Source: Spirochaetales bacterium (GTDB lineage Bacteria; Spirochaetota; Spirochaetia; DSM-27196; PWMO01). Taken from it: a DNA stretch of 12,883 bases. Of the stretch, positions 1 through 6,575 are shown piece after piece. The stretch is taken from NCBI GenBank assembly GCA_007123465.1, contig SKLB01000052.1:1-12883 (forward strand), written 5' to 3'. Below the pieces are notes generated by a model. That model was not told the origin of the DNA. It saw only the letters and a program-made list of their open reading frames with translations, and made no database searches. Made by a program: the position numbers and the translations under genes. The stretch's first letter is position 1; every line of letters starts with the position of its first letter.

Positions 1-83
1 CTGCCCCACCGCGATTGCAGCTTCTGAGCTGCATCGCGCGTGTTTCCGGTAGAGGAGCCGTAGATGATGCAGATATTCGCCAT
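1..83 (-). CDS. Flavodoxin (N-terminal part, cut by window edge)
   Basis: Reading the minus strand from the ATG at 83-81 gives MANICIIYGSSTGNTRDAAQ followed by KLQSRWG before the edge, 27 residues in all. The beta-strand MANICIIYGS followed by SSTGNT is the FMN-phosphate-binding loop of flavodoxins (pattern S/T-x-T-G-N-T), so the product should be a small FMN electron carrier in the cytoplasm. A strong Shine-Dalgarno stretch (AGGGAGGG, 88-95) sits 4 nt before the start, which fixes it. The gene is divergent from the sensor gene at 286 and has a good promoter at 143-171. Only the first strand, loop and helix are visible, so a longer flavodoxin-domain protein (for example a flavodoxin fusion) cannot be excluded. 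Confidence 0.85.
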   Translation of the reverse strand, partial: MANICIIYGSSTGNTRDAAQKLQSRWG

Positions 84-142
84 GTATCCCTCCCTGGAGC
101 AGCTCGCACAACGTCGAGTCAGATGTATCGGCGATGTGGTAT

Positions 143-171
143 AGCATAGCAGCAAGCGGTGCCGATGGCAA
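143..171 (-). promoter_or_regulatory. Sigma70-like promoter of the flavodoxin gene
   Basis: On the minus strand, TTGCCA (171-166) and TATGCT (148-143) are separated by exactly 17 nt. The -10 lies 60 nt before the flavodoxin ATG. The -35 is inside a perfect 10-bp palindrome, GGCAATTGCC (167-176), a possible regulator site. The rest of the 84-285 gap shows no convincing -35/-10 pair for the rightward sensor gene. There is only a GATAAT at 274-279, lying 6 nt before that gene's GTG. Confidence 0.5.
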
Positions 172-285
172 TTGCCGTAGACCAAAAAAGCGACCCGGCG
201 CGGTACAAGCGCACGCAGCTGCCGGAGCAGCGCGACGGACCCACGAGCGAGTCAGGTTCGCCACAAACCGGCCGATAATGGTAGA

Positions 286-2154
286 GTGTCACTGACTATC
301 CATTGTGTAACACAGGATATAGAGTTTGCCGCCGTCCTGGACGAGCTGCTCAGCGGAACTACGCTCGGCGCGTCGATAGTCGTGCACCCGGCAGACCAGC
401 GGCGGCGGCAGCTGCCCGAGCCGCAGGAAGCCGGCGACAGCGCGCTGCTGCTGCTGGACGCAGACTGCCTGGGCCAACAGGCGTTCGAGTTGCTCGAGGC
501 CAATAACGAGATCGCGGCACTCATAGTTGGTGCAGCGGGGACCGAGTCTCTGCTGTGTGAGGCACACAATCGCAGCGGCTGCGAGTTCATGCTCAAAGAT
601 GCTGAGCAGCGCTACCTGCAGCTGCTGCCGTGCATGATACGCAAGCTGCTGCTGCAGCGCGATCGCTACGAAACCACAAGCGACATGCTGCGCTCGAGCG
701 AAAAGCGCTACGAAGATCTGATACAGGCCATTCCGGACATCGTCTACAAAATTGACCCTTCCGGCCGTTTCACTTTTGTCAACGACGCCGTGCGGCAACT
801 GGGCTATACGCCCAGAGAGCTCATCGGCACACACTTCAGCAGCCTGCTGCACACCGAGGACGTTCCGCGGGTAAGCCGTAGCCAGGTCCTGCCCGCAATG
901 CGCGGCTCTATCACCGGCCCGAGCAGCGCGCCGGGGCTGTTCGATGAGCGCCGCGCCGGCGATCGCTGTACGCACGGCCTTGAGGTGCGCGTACGCCGCA
1001 AGAACGGTGCAAGCGCGCCAAACATGATCGCCTCGGTGACCGCCTACGGCGAGATTGCCGCCGCAGGCCACTACCGTACCGAAATCCAGCAGCGCTTTTT
1101 CACCGGGACGGTGGGCATCATCCGCGATGTAACGCAGCGCAAGCGCTCACAGCAGATGCTGCACGAACTCTCGCTGGCAATAGAGCAGAGCAAGACGGCT
1201 GTCTGTATCGCCAGAGCTGATGGCCGGATCGATTACGCCAATCCCTACTTCTTGCGCATGAACGGGCATAGACCCGAAGACGTATTGGGCCAGAACCTGC
1301 TCGACCTTCTCAGCGAGTATCTGCAGGAGGAGAGTGCGGCCGAAGTACTCGAGGCGATTCAGAGCGGGGCGGTCTGGGAAGGTGATTCGATCGTATGGCG
1401 CCGTGACGGCGAGTCGTACTGGTCATGGATCAAGATCTATCCGGTGCACGATGTTGATGCAGAGGTTCAGTCTTACATTCTCTTCCTTGAGGACATCACC
1501 GACCGTAAGCAGTCCGAGGCGTGGCTGCGCCAGAACCTGCAGGATAAGGATCGCAGCCTGCAGGAGCTTCAGCAGCAGATGAACGGCAACCTGCAACTGA
1601 TCTCCGGGCTGCTTGCAGTGCAGCAGGATCACACCATCGAGCCGCAGGCTCTGCGTGAGCTGAACCGCTCCGCTATCCGCGTAATCGCACTGGAGACAGC
1701 CTACGAACAGGCGCTCGCCGGCGCCAATTGGAACAGGATCGACCTCCGCGGCTACCTGAGCACCGTAATGCCCCAGCTGGCACGCCGCTACGGCGTCGAT
1801 CCGGTAACACTATCGGTTGAGTTTCAGTTTGATTCGCTCGAACTGGCGCTGGATCGGGCAATTACACTGGGCATGATAATAGCGGAGATCCTGGGGTATG
1901 CGCTTGACGAATGCGATATCAGATACCTCAGTGTCTCGCACCAGGACCAGCACGCCCGCAACTCGCTGACAATCCGCCACGGCGGCAGCGACATCTTCGG
2001 TTCCGCAGCCGAGCAACCCAGCGCCGGCGGCGAAACCGACGACAGCCGCTCGATGCTGCTGCGTATAGTCGAGTTTCTGGCGCTGAGGGTCGACGGTTCG
2101 TTCACGCACGACGAGCAGGACGGAGCCCGCTACAACATTGAATATCGGGAGTAG
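286..2154 (+). CDS. Receiver-PAS-PAS-histidine-kinase-like sensor, probably catalytically degenerate
   Basis: This 622-residue soluble signalling protein has no membrane segment. Domains in order: a receiver-like domain (about 1-120, possible phosphoacceptor D58 in LLLLDAD, conserved-type Lys104 in FMLKD); PAS 1 (about 136-285, with a long insert around 195-270); PAS 2 (about 292-408, ending in the typical DITDRK); then a HisKA_2-type dimerisation helix (about 411-490) and an HATPase-like end (about 495-622). The HisKA_2 signature is recognisable in NLQLISGLL, but the phosphoacceptor His position is Gln429 (QQQMNGNLQ where the family has HHRVKNNLQ). The ATP-binding N-box reads AEILGYALDE (533-542), lacking both Asn, and the following G-box has lost its Asp. 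The start is GTG: an in-frame stop lies at 178-180 and no other start codon occurs between. No clear ribosome site precedes it. It is the first gene of a likely two-gene unit with the 6-phosphogluconolactonase. The family call is firm; loss of kinase activity is inferred. Confidence 0.85.
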   Translation: MSLTIHCVTQDIEFAAVLDELLSGTTLGASIVVHPADQRRRQLPEPQEAGDSALLLLDADCLGQQAFELLEANNEIAALIVGAAGTESLLCEAHNRSGCEFMLKDAEQRYLQLLPCMIRKLLLQRDRYETTSDMLRSSEKRYEDLIQAIPDIVYKIDPSGRFTFVNDAVRQLGYTPRELIGTHFSSLLHTEDVPRVSRSQVLPAMRGSITGPSSAPGLFDERRAGDRCTHGLEVRVRRKNGASAPNMIASVTAYGEIAAAGHYRTEIQQRFFTGTVGIIRDVTQRKRSQQMLHELSLAIEQSKTAVCIARADGRIDYANPYFLRMNGHRPEDVLGQNLLDLLSEYLQEESAAEVLEAIQSGAVWEGDSIVWRRDGESYWSWIKIYPVHDVDAEVQSYILFLEDITDRKQSEAWLRQNLQDKDRSLQELQQQMNGNLQLISGLLAVQQDHTIEPQALRELNRSAIRVIALETAYEQALAGANWNRIDLRGYLSTVMPQLARRYGVDPVTLSVEFQFDSLELALDRAITLGMIIAEILGYALDECDIRYLSVSHQDQHARNSLTIRHGGSDIFGSAAEQPSAGGETDDSRSMLLRIVEFLALRVDGSFTHDEQDGARYNIEYRE

Positions 2155-2156
2155 TG

Positions 2157-2909
2157 ATGACAACACGCCGCTGTGGCAGCCAAACCCAACTGGAACGCCT
2201 GATTGCCGGGCAAATCGCTGCCGGCCTGCAAACCGCACTTCAGCTGCACGGCCAGGCATCACTGGCGCTGCCCGGTGGTCGATCGATCAGCGGGGTATTG
2301 CGCCACCTGGCGCAGCAGCAGATTGAGTGGCGCGCGGTGACGCTCATACCCGCGGATGAGCGCTGCCTGCCGCACGGTGACAGCGAGCGCAACTGGCACA
2401 TCGTGGAGCGCGAACTGCTACAGCCGCTGCGCGCGCGCGCTGCGCTCGAGCTGCCTCAGAGCAGGCCGTTCAGGTACCAACCAGAGCGAGCAGACTGGGG
2501 ACTGGACGATTTCCGCCGCTCTCTGGCGCTGCCGCGCCATCGAGACGGTTGTATTGCAATCGATGTTGTGGTGCTTGGCGCCGGCGAGGACGGTCACGTT
2601 GCTTCGCTGTTCCCCGGCTCCGCAGCGCTTTTCAGCGACGCTGATGACTACCTGTCGATAGACAACTCCCCCAAACCGCCGGCGCGGCGCATAACACTGG
2701 GACCGCGCGCAATCCGTGGCTGCGCAACCGCAATTGTGTTGTTCTTCGGCGCGGCCAAGCGTGAAGCCGCGCGCGCATTCAGCGACCCTGCGCTGTCGTG
2801 GGAGGCGTGCCCCGCCAGGCTGATATGCGACGTCGAGAACAGCTGGGCGTACGCAGACCGCCTCGCCTGCCCTGCCGAGGGCGATTGGCAGTCCGAGAAC
2901 AACCGCTGA
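2157..2909 (+). CDS. pgl: 6-phosphogluconolactonase
   Basis: This 250-residue cytoplasmic enzyme hydrolyses 6-phosphogluconolactone to 6-phosphogluconate, the second step of the oxidative pentose phosphate pathway. Evidence is the phosphate-binding LPGGRS (38-43), the ADER loop (66-69) and the family hallmark LGAGEDGHVASLFPG (140-154) with the catalytic-type His147; length is normal for bacterial Pgl/DevB. GTG at 2154 overlaps the upstream stop and is also in frame, but ATG at 2157 is preferred because GGGAG at 2147-2151 then lies 5 nt away rather than 2. The upstream sensor gene ends at 2154, so translation of the two is probably coupled. No glucose-6-phosphate dehydrogenase gene is visible nearby. 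GlcN6P deaminase-like members share the fold, but the GEDGH motif supports the lactonase. Confidence 0.9.
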   Translation: MTTRRCGSQTQLERLIAGQIAAGLQTALQLHGQASLALPGGRSISGVLRHLAQQQIEWRAVTLIPADERCLPHGDSERNWHIVERELLQPLRARAALELPQSRPFRYQPERADWGLDDFRRSLALPRHRDGCIAIDVVVLGAGEDGHVASLFPGSAALFSDADDYLSIDNSPKPPARRITLGPRAIRGCATAIVLFFGAAKREAARAFSDPALSWEACPARLICDVENSWAYADRLACPAEGDWQSENNR

Positions 2910-3012
2910 CCGCAGCGCCAGGCTGCGACACCGGGGTTGCAGAGCGCACAGACAGCGTCACCGTGAAATTTCGGCTTGCTTTTCGCACTCTTTCGGATGA
3001 AGCTATACCACA

Positions 3013-4029
3013 ATGGCGGTAACTATTAAGGATGTTGCCAAACTCGCGGATGTTTCCACCGCTACCGTATCGCGGGTCATCAACAACGATCCGCGCATCT
3101 CGGCGGTTACCCGTGATCGGGTCCTGGAAATCGTCGATAAGCTGAACTACAAGGTTAACTCTATCGCCCGCAGCCTGAAATCAAACCGCACGTTTACCGT
3201 AGGATTTCTGGCGCCTGAGATTGCCAACGATTTCTTCATGACCGTGGCACAGGGGGTTGAGAATGCCCTGCGCGAGCGCGGCTATAATCTGATCATATGC
3301 AATTCCAATGAAAGTGCCGACGAAGAGGTAGAGCGCCTGGAACTGCTGATAGAAAAATGCGTTGATGGAGTCATTATCGCTCCTTCGAGCGGCAGCGGCG
3401 CGCATCTGCGGTTTCTGCAGCAAATTGGGCTGCCAACGGTGCTCGTTGATCGGCTGGCCGCCGGTTTCTCGTCGGACGCGGTACTGGTGGATAACGCTAC
3501 CGGCACCTACAAGGCTATTCATCATCTGCTCAAACGCGGTCACACCCATTTCGGCTTTATCGGTGGAGACGTGAGCCTGACGCCATTTCGCGAACGCTAC
3601 CAGGGATTTGTGCGCGCGCTGTCGGAGTTCGGCATTCATCCCGACCCTGCGCATATCAAGTTTGGCGATTACCACGTGGATTCGGGCTACGCGATGATGA
3701 AACAGTTGGCAGAGCACAGCCCTTCGCCGGCGAGCGTCTTCATCTCCAACTACTTCATGCACATCGGCGCTACGAAGTACCTGGTGGAACACCGTTCGCA
3801 GCGGTCGCGGCCGATCTTCATAGCCAGTTTCGATGATATGGCGCTTTCGGCGGTTGCCGGTGTACCCAGTCTGACCATTGCACAGCCGGTGCTGCAGATT
3901 GGCAGCCGCGCTGCGCAGCTGCTGCTCGAGCGCATCGAGCTGCGTTTGAACCACAACGAGCCGCCGCAGCCGAGAATAGAGCGCCTGCCGACCAGACTGG
4001 TATTCCACGACCGCAACAGCACAGCCTGA
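3013..4029 (+). CDS. LacI/GalR-family transcriptional repressor
   Basis: The 338-residue protein has an N-terminal helix-turn-helix (TIKDVAKLADVSTATVSRVI, residues 4-23) and a hinge helix ending in ARSL, with Leu55 at the position that intercalates at a central CpG in this family. A periplasmic-binding-protein-like sugar-sensing domain fills residues 60-330 (GVIIAPSS, LVDRLA, HFGFIGGD, IASFDDM and TIAQPVLQIG are typical segments). It lies directly upstream of fucI in the same orientation, 147 nt away. A CG-centred palindrome just past the fucI -10 box (4104-4117) is its likely operator, so it is probably the repressor of fucIU with a fucose-pathway ligand; the ligand is not provable from sequence. 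The ATG at 3013 lacks a good ribosome site: only GGA 15 nt upstream and a TATACC at 3004-3009. The 103-nt gap to pgl suggests its own transcript. Confidence 0.9.
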   Translation: MAVTIKDVAKLADVSTATVSRVINNDPRISAVTRDRVLEIVDKLNYKVNSIARSLKSNRTFTVGFLAPEIANDFFMTVAQGVENALRERGYNLIICNSNESADEEVERLELLIEKCVDGVIIAPSSGSGAHLRFLQQIGLPTVLVDRLAAGFSSDAVLVDNATGTYKAIHHLLKRGHTHFGFIGGDVSLTPFRERYQGFVRALSEFGIHPDPAHIKFGDYHVDSGYAMMKQLAEHSPSPASVFISNYFMHIGATKYLVEHRSQRSRPIFIASFDDMALSAVAGVPSLTIAQPVLQIGSRAAQLLLERIELRLNHNEPPQPRIERLPTRLVFHDRNSTA

Positions 4030-4063
4030 CCATACAGGACAGAGCCCCGGCACACAATTTTCT

Positions 4064-4092
4064 TTGACGGCCCCGACGGGCCGGTTTATAAT
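4064..4092 (+). promoter_or_regulatory. Strong sigma70 promoter of fucI-fucU
   Basis: TTGACG (4064-4069) and a perfect TATAAT (4087-4092) are separated by 17 nt, matching the sigma70 consensus at 11 of 12 positions. Transcription should start near 4099, giving a leader of about 78 nt before the fucI ATG. Such a strong core promoter implies repression, which fits the operator-like palindromes immediately downstream. Confidence 0.85.
4068..4083 (+). repeat. GC-rich inverted repeat in the promoter spacer; possible lacI terminator
   Basis: CGGCCC (4068-4073) and GGGCCG (4078-4083) form a perfect 6-bp stem with loop CGAC, followed by GGTTTATAAT. As RNA from the lacI side it is a short GC hairpin followed by a few U residues, 39 nt after the lacI stop, so it could be a weak intrinsic terminator. 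As DNA it occupies most of the -35/-10 spacer of the fucI promoter. Confidence 0.4.
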
Positions 4093-4103
4093 GGTCCAGG
4101 TTA

Positions 4104-4117
4104 TGCAATCGATTACA
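4104..4117 (+). promoter_or_regulatory. Probable LacI-family operator for fucIU
   Basis: TGCAATCGATTACA is a 14-bp palindrome (six of seven pairs match) centred on CpG at 4110/4111, the layout used by LacI/GalR repressors, which kink the DNA at a central CpG. It covers about +6 to +19 of the predicted transcript, a classic position to block RNA polymerase. The adjacent lacI-type gene is the obvious candidate for its binder. Confidence 0.55.
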
Positions 4118-4143
4118 CTGAGTATCAACTCAGCGATTGATAC
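4118..4143 (+). repeat. Overlapping inverted repeats in the fucIU leader
   Basis: Two perfect inverted repeats share bases: CTGAGT (4118-4123) with ACTCAG (4128-4133), and GTATCAA (4122-4128) with TTGATAC (4137-4143, 8-nt loop). The second is centred at 4132.5, exactly 22 bp from the centre of the operator-like palindrome at 4104-4117. It may be a second regulator site on the same DNA face, or alternative RNA hairpins in the leader. Confidence 0.45.
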
Positions 4144-4176
4144 GCGTTACGCAAACCAGTTTAGCGGAGGAAAGCA

Positions 4177-5994
4177 ATGGCTGATATCAGCTCACTGAAA
4201 CAGAACACGCCTGCCAGGCGGCTACACGGCAACCCGCCGAAGATAGGCATTCGGCCCACAATCGATGGGCGCCGCAAAGGCGTGCGCGAGAGCCTCGAAG
4301 AGCAGACCATGAACATGGCCCGCGCTACCGCCTCGCTGCTGCAGTCCCGGCTGCGGCACGCCGACGGGACCAACGTAGAGTGTGTCATCGCGGACAGCTG
4401 CATCGGCGGGGTAGCAGAGGCGGCGCAGTGCGCCGAGAAATTCGAGCGTGAGAGCGTTGCTGTCTCGATAACCGTGACGCCCTGCTGGTGCTACGGCTCA
4501 GAGACCATGGACACAACCCCACTGATCCCCAAGGCCATCTGGGGCTTCAACGGCACCGAACGTCCCGGCGCGGTCTACCTGGCGGCGACACTGGCCGGTC
4601 ACTCGCAGCGCGGCATTCCGGCCTTCGGCATCTACGGCCGCGAGGTTCAGGACGCTGATGATTCCTCGATTCCGGCCGACGTGCAGGAGAAGCTTCTGCG
4701 ATTTGCCCGCGCCGGACTGGCGCTGGCCACCATGCGCGGCAAGAGCTATCTGTCGATGGGTAGCGTCTCGATGGGGATTGCCGGATGCTACGTTACCGAG
4801 AGCTTCTACAAAGAGTATCTGGGCATGCGCAACGAGTACGTTGACATGTCGGAGTTCATCAGGCGCATGGACAACCAGATCTACGATCCCGAAGAGTACC
4901 AGCGTGCGCTGCAATGGACGCAGGCCAATTGCAAGGAAGGCCCGGACAATAACGCGCCACAGAATCAGCGCTCGCGTGAGCAAAAAGACCAGGACTGGGA
5001 AACATCGGTCAAGATGACGCTGATCGCACGCGACCTGATGATCGGCAACCCGAAGCTTGCCGAGCTCGACTACCAGGAGGAAGCGCTTGGGCACAACGCG
5101 ATTGCATCGGGCTTTCAGGGCCAGCGTCAGTGGACCGACTTCATGCCCAACGGTGATTTCATGGAGGCAATTCTGACCACTTCGTTCGACTGGAACGGAA
5201 TCCGCCAGCCGTTTATGGTGGCCACAGAAAATGACAACCTGAACGCGGTGTCGATGCTGTTTGGTCATCTGCTGACCGGCGGCGCACAGATCTTTGCCGA
5301 CGTGCGCACCTACTGGAGCCCGGACGCGGTCAAACGGGTTAGCGGCACGGCGCTGTCGGGACGTGCCGAGAACGGTTTTATCCATCTGATAAACTCCGGG
5401 CCTGCCACGCTGGACGGCACCGGTCAGCAATCGCTGAACGGTCAACCGGCAATGAAACCGTACTGGGAGATCACCCCGGAAGAAGCCGCTGCGTGCCTCG
5501 ACGCCACCTCGTGGCGCCCGGCGAACACCGAGTACTTCCGCGGCGGCGGGTATTCTTCCAACTACCTGACACGCGGCGAGATGCCGGTTACCATGTGCCG
5601 CTTGAACATGATTGCCGGACTGGGGCCGGCGCTGCAGATCGCCGAGGGCTGGGCAATCGATCTGCCGCAGAACGTGCACCAGACACTCGACAACCGTACC
5701 GACCCGACCTGGCCAACCACCTGGTTTGTGCCGCGGCTGATGGACAACTCGCGCTTCCGCGACGTCTACAGCGTTATGCTCAACTGGGGCGCCAATCACG
5801 GCGCAATCGGCTACGGTCACTACGGAGCCGATCTGATAACGCTGGCATCGATGCTGCGCATCCCGGTCTATATGCACAACGTTGCCGAACACAGCGTGTT
5901 CCGGCCCAGCAGCTGGACCGCATTCGGCATGGACCTGGAGGGCTCGGACTTCCGCGCCTGCTCAACCTTCGGCCCGTTGTACGCGTCGTCGTGA
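4177..5994 (+). CDS. fucI: L-fucose isomerase
   Basis: This 605-residue cytoplasmic aldose-ketose isomerase converts L-fucose to L-fuculose; the family commonly also converts D-arabinose to D-ribulose. The sequence follows E. coli FucI, as I recall it, nearly end to end: KIGIRPTIDGRRKGVRESLE, TPCWCYGSETMD, KAIWGFNGTERPGAVYLAA, FQGQRQWTD, EYFRGGGYSS and a GPLY end. The Mn2+ ligands can be placed at Glu351 (ATEND), Asp375 (FADVRTYW) and His541 (ANHG), with spacing like that of E. coli Glu337, Asp361 and His528. The N-terminus is about 14 residues longer than in E. coli. GGAGG at 4166-4170, 6 nt before the ATG, fixes the start. It is followed 38 nt later by fucU, and is driven by the promoter at 4064-4092, probably under the upstream LacI-type repressor. 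Function is near certain; which sugar is physiological is not. Confidence 0.97.
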   Translation: MADISSLKQNTPARRLHGNPPKIGIRPTIDGRRKGVRESLEEQTMNMARATASLLQSRLRHADGTNVECVIADSCIGGVAEAAQCAEKFERESVAVSITVTPCWCYGSETMDTTPLIPKAIWGFNGTERPGAVYLAATLAGHSQRGIPAFGIYGREVQDADDSSIPADVQEKLLRFARAGLALATMRGKSYLSMGSVSMGIAGCYVTESFYKEYLGMRNEYVDMSEFIRRMDNQIYDPEEYQRALQWTQANCKEGPDNNAPQNQRSREQKDQDWETSVKMTLIARDLMIGNPKLAELDYQEEALGHNAIASGFQGQRQWTDFMPNGDFMEAILTTSFDWNGIRQPFMVATENDNLNAVSMLFGHLLTGGAQIFADVRTYWSPDAVKRVSGTALSGRAENGFIHLINSGPATLDGTGQQSLNGQPAMKPYWEITPEEAAACLDATSWRPANTEYFRGGGYSSNYLTRGEMPVTMCRLNMIAGLGPALQIAEGWAIDLPQNVHQTLDNRTDPTWPTTWFVPRLMDNSRFRDVYSVMLNWGANHGAIGYGHYGADLITLASMLRIPVYMHNVAEHSVFRPSSWTAFGMDLEGSDFRACSTFGPLYASS

Positions 5995-5997
5995 CGG

Positions 5998-6017
5998 CTA
6001 CTGAATACTACTGAATA
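5998..6017 (+). repeat. Tandem 10-bp duplication between fucI and fucU
   Basis: CTACTGAATA occurs twice head to tail (5998-6007, 6008-6017) in the 38-nt fucI-fucU gap, just upstream of the fucU ribosome site GGAGG (6022-6026). It looks like a recent slippage duplication. Confidence 0.8.
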
Positions 6018-6032
6018 CCATGGAGGCCAAAG

Positions 6033-6464
6033 ATGTTGAAGAATATTCCTTCAATTCTGAATCCCGATCTACTGAAGATCCTTATGGAGATGGGACACGG
6101 TGATGAGCTCTGCATCGGCGACGGCAACTTTCCGGCTGCCGCCTACGCCCAGCGGCTGGTGCGTCTCGACGGCCACGGCGTAGCGGCAATACTGGACGCA
6201 ATTCTGGCGCTCTATCCGCTGGATGACTTTGTGCAGAAACCGGCGTTCCTGATGCAGGTGGTGGACCCCGCCACTCCCACTCCGCCGATCTGGGCCGAAT
6301 ACGAGAAGCTGTGCCGCACGCATGAGAAGAATTTTGCCGGTTTCGAGCACGTGGAGCGGTTCGCATTCTACGAGCAGGCCAAGCGGTGCTACGCTATAGT
6401 GGCCACCGGCGAGACTTCGCTCTACGCCAACATCATCCTCAAAAAGGGCGTGATCCGTTCCTGA
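6033..6464 (+). CDS. fucU: L-fucose mutarotase (RbsD/FucU family)
   Basis: This 143-residue protein catalyses interconversion of alpha- and beta-L-fucose, supplying the anomer used by FucI. The N-terminus LLKILMEMGHGDE, with catalytic-type His22, and the C-terminal segments RFAFYEQAKRCYAIVATGE and ANIILKKGV match E. coli FucU closely as I recall it; length is normal. GGAGG (6022-6026) lies 6 nt before the ATG. It is co-transcribed with fucI, and no promoter is visible between them. The related RbsD pyranase acts on ribose, but the pairing with fucI and the YGN/YAN-ILLKKG-type end favour the fucose enzyme. Confidence 0.93.
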   Translation: MLKNIPSILNPDLLKILMEMGHGDELCIGDGNFPAAAYAQRLVRLDGHGVAAILDAILALYPLDDFVQKPAFLMQVVDPATPTPPIWAEYEKLCRTHEKNFAGFEHVERFAFYEQAKRCYAIVATGETSLYANIILKKGVIRS

Positions 6465-6532
6465 GGTGACTGGAACAGCGCGCCGATCCAGACCCCGGCG
6501 CCGTCATAACTGCCAGCCCTGCCACTGACCCC

Positions 6533-6549
6533 AACGCAATACTCGCGTT
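6533..6549 (+). terminator. Weak hairpin after fucU, possible terminator
   Basis: AACGC (6533-6537) and GCGTT (6545-6549) form a 5-bp stem with a 7-nt loop, followed by CTTACC. There is no proper U tract, so this is a weak candidate for the end of the fucIU transcript. The rest of the gap from 6465 to 6561 shows nothing else recognisable. Confidence 0.2.
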
Positions 6550-6561
6550 CTTACCACACAA

Positions 6562-6575
6562 CGCTTGCGCAAGCG
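6562..6575 (+). promoter_or_regulatory. Perfect 14-bp palindrome (operator-like) over the deoR -35
   Basis: CGCTTGCGCAAGCG is fully self-complementary and contains the -35 hexamer TTGCGC. A protein bound here would block the promoter. Candidates are the DeoR-type protein encoded just downstream (autorepression) or a LacI-type protein, since the centre is CpG. The half-site differs from that of the fucI operator-like palindrome. Confidence 0.5.

Noticed and set aside
552..570. CRP-like inverted repeat TGTGT-GAGGC-ACACA
   Set aside because: It is inside the receiver-domain coding region, far from any promoter, and the spacing does not match a standard CRP site.
2910..3012. A full sigma70 promoter for lacI (TTGCTT 2976-2981 with TATACC 3004-3009)
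   Set aside because: The spacer would be 22 nt, too long for sigma70; only the -10-like box is noted.
2648..3013. 121-codon minus-strand frame spanning the pgl-lacI gap
   Set aside because: It is mostly antisense to pgl, its translation is composition-biased, and no ribosome site or recognisable domain supports it.
4498..5892. 464-codon open frame on the minus strand opposite fucI, and similar long antisense frames at 289-1071, 3181-4128, 7204-7989 and 8694-9707
   Set aside because: They lie wholly or mostly opposite genes with clear family motifs, their translations match no family I recognise, and long antisense frames are expected from the GC-rich codon use here.
6480..6503. GCGCCG...CGGCGC pairing as the terminator after fucU
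   Set aside because: The loop is long, there is no U tract, and such short GC pairs arise often by chance at this base composition.
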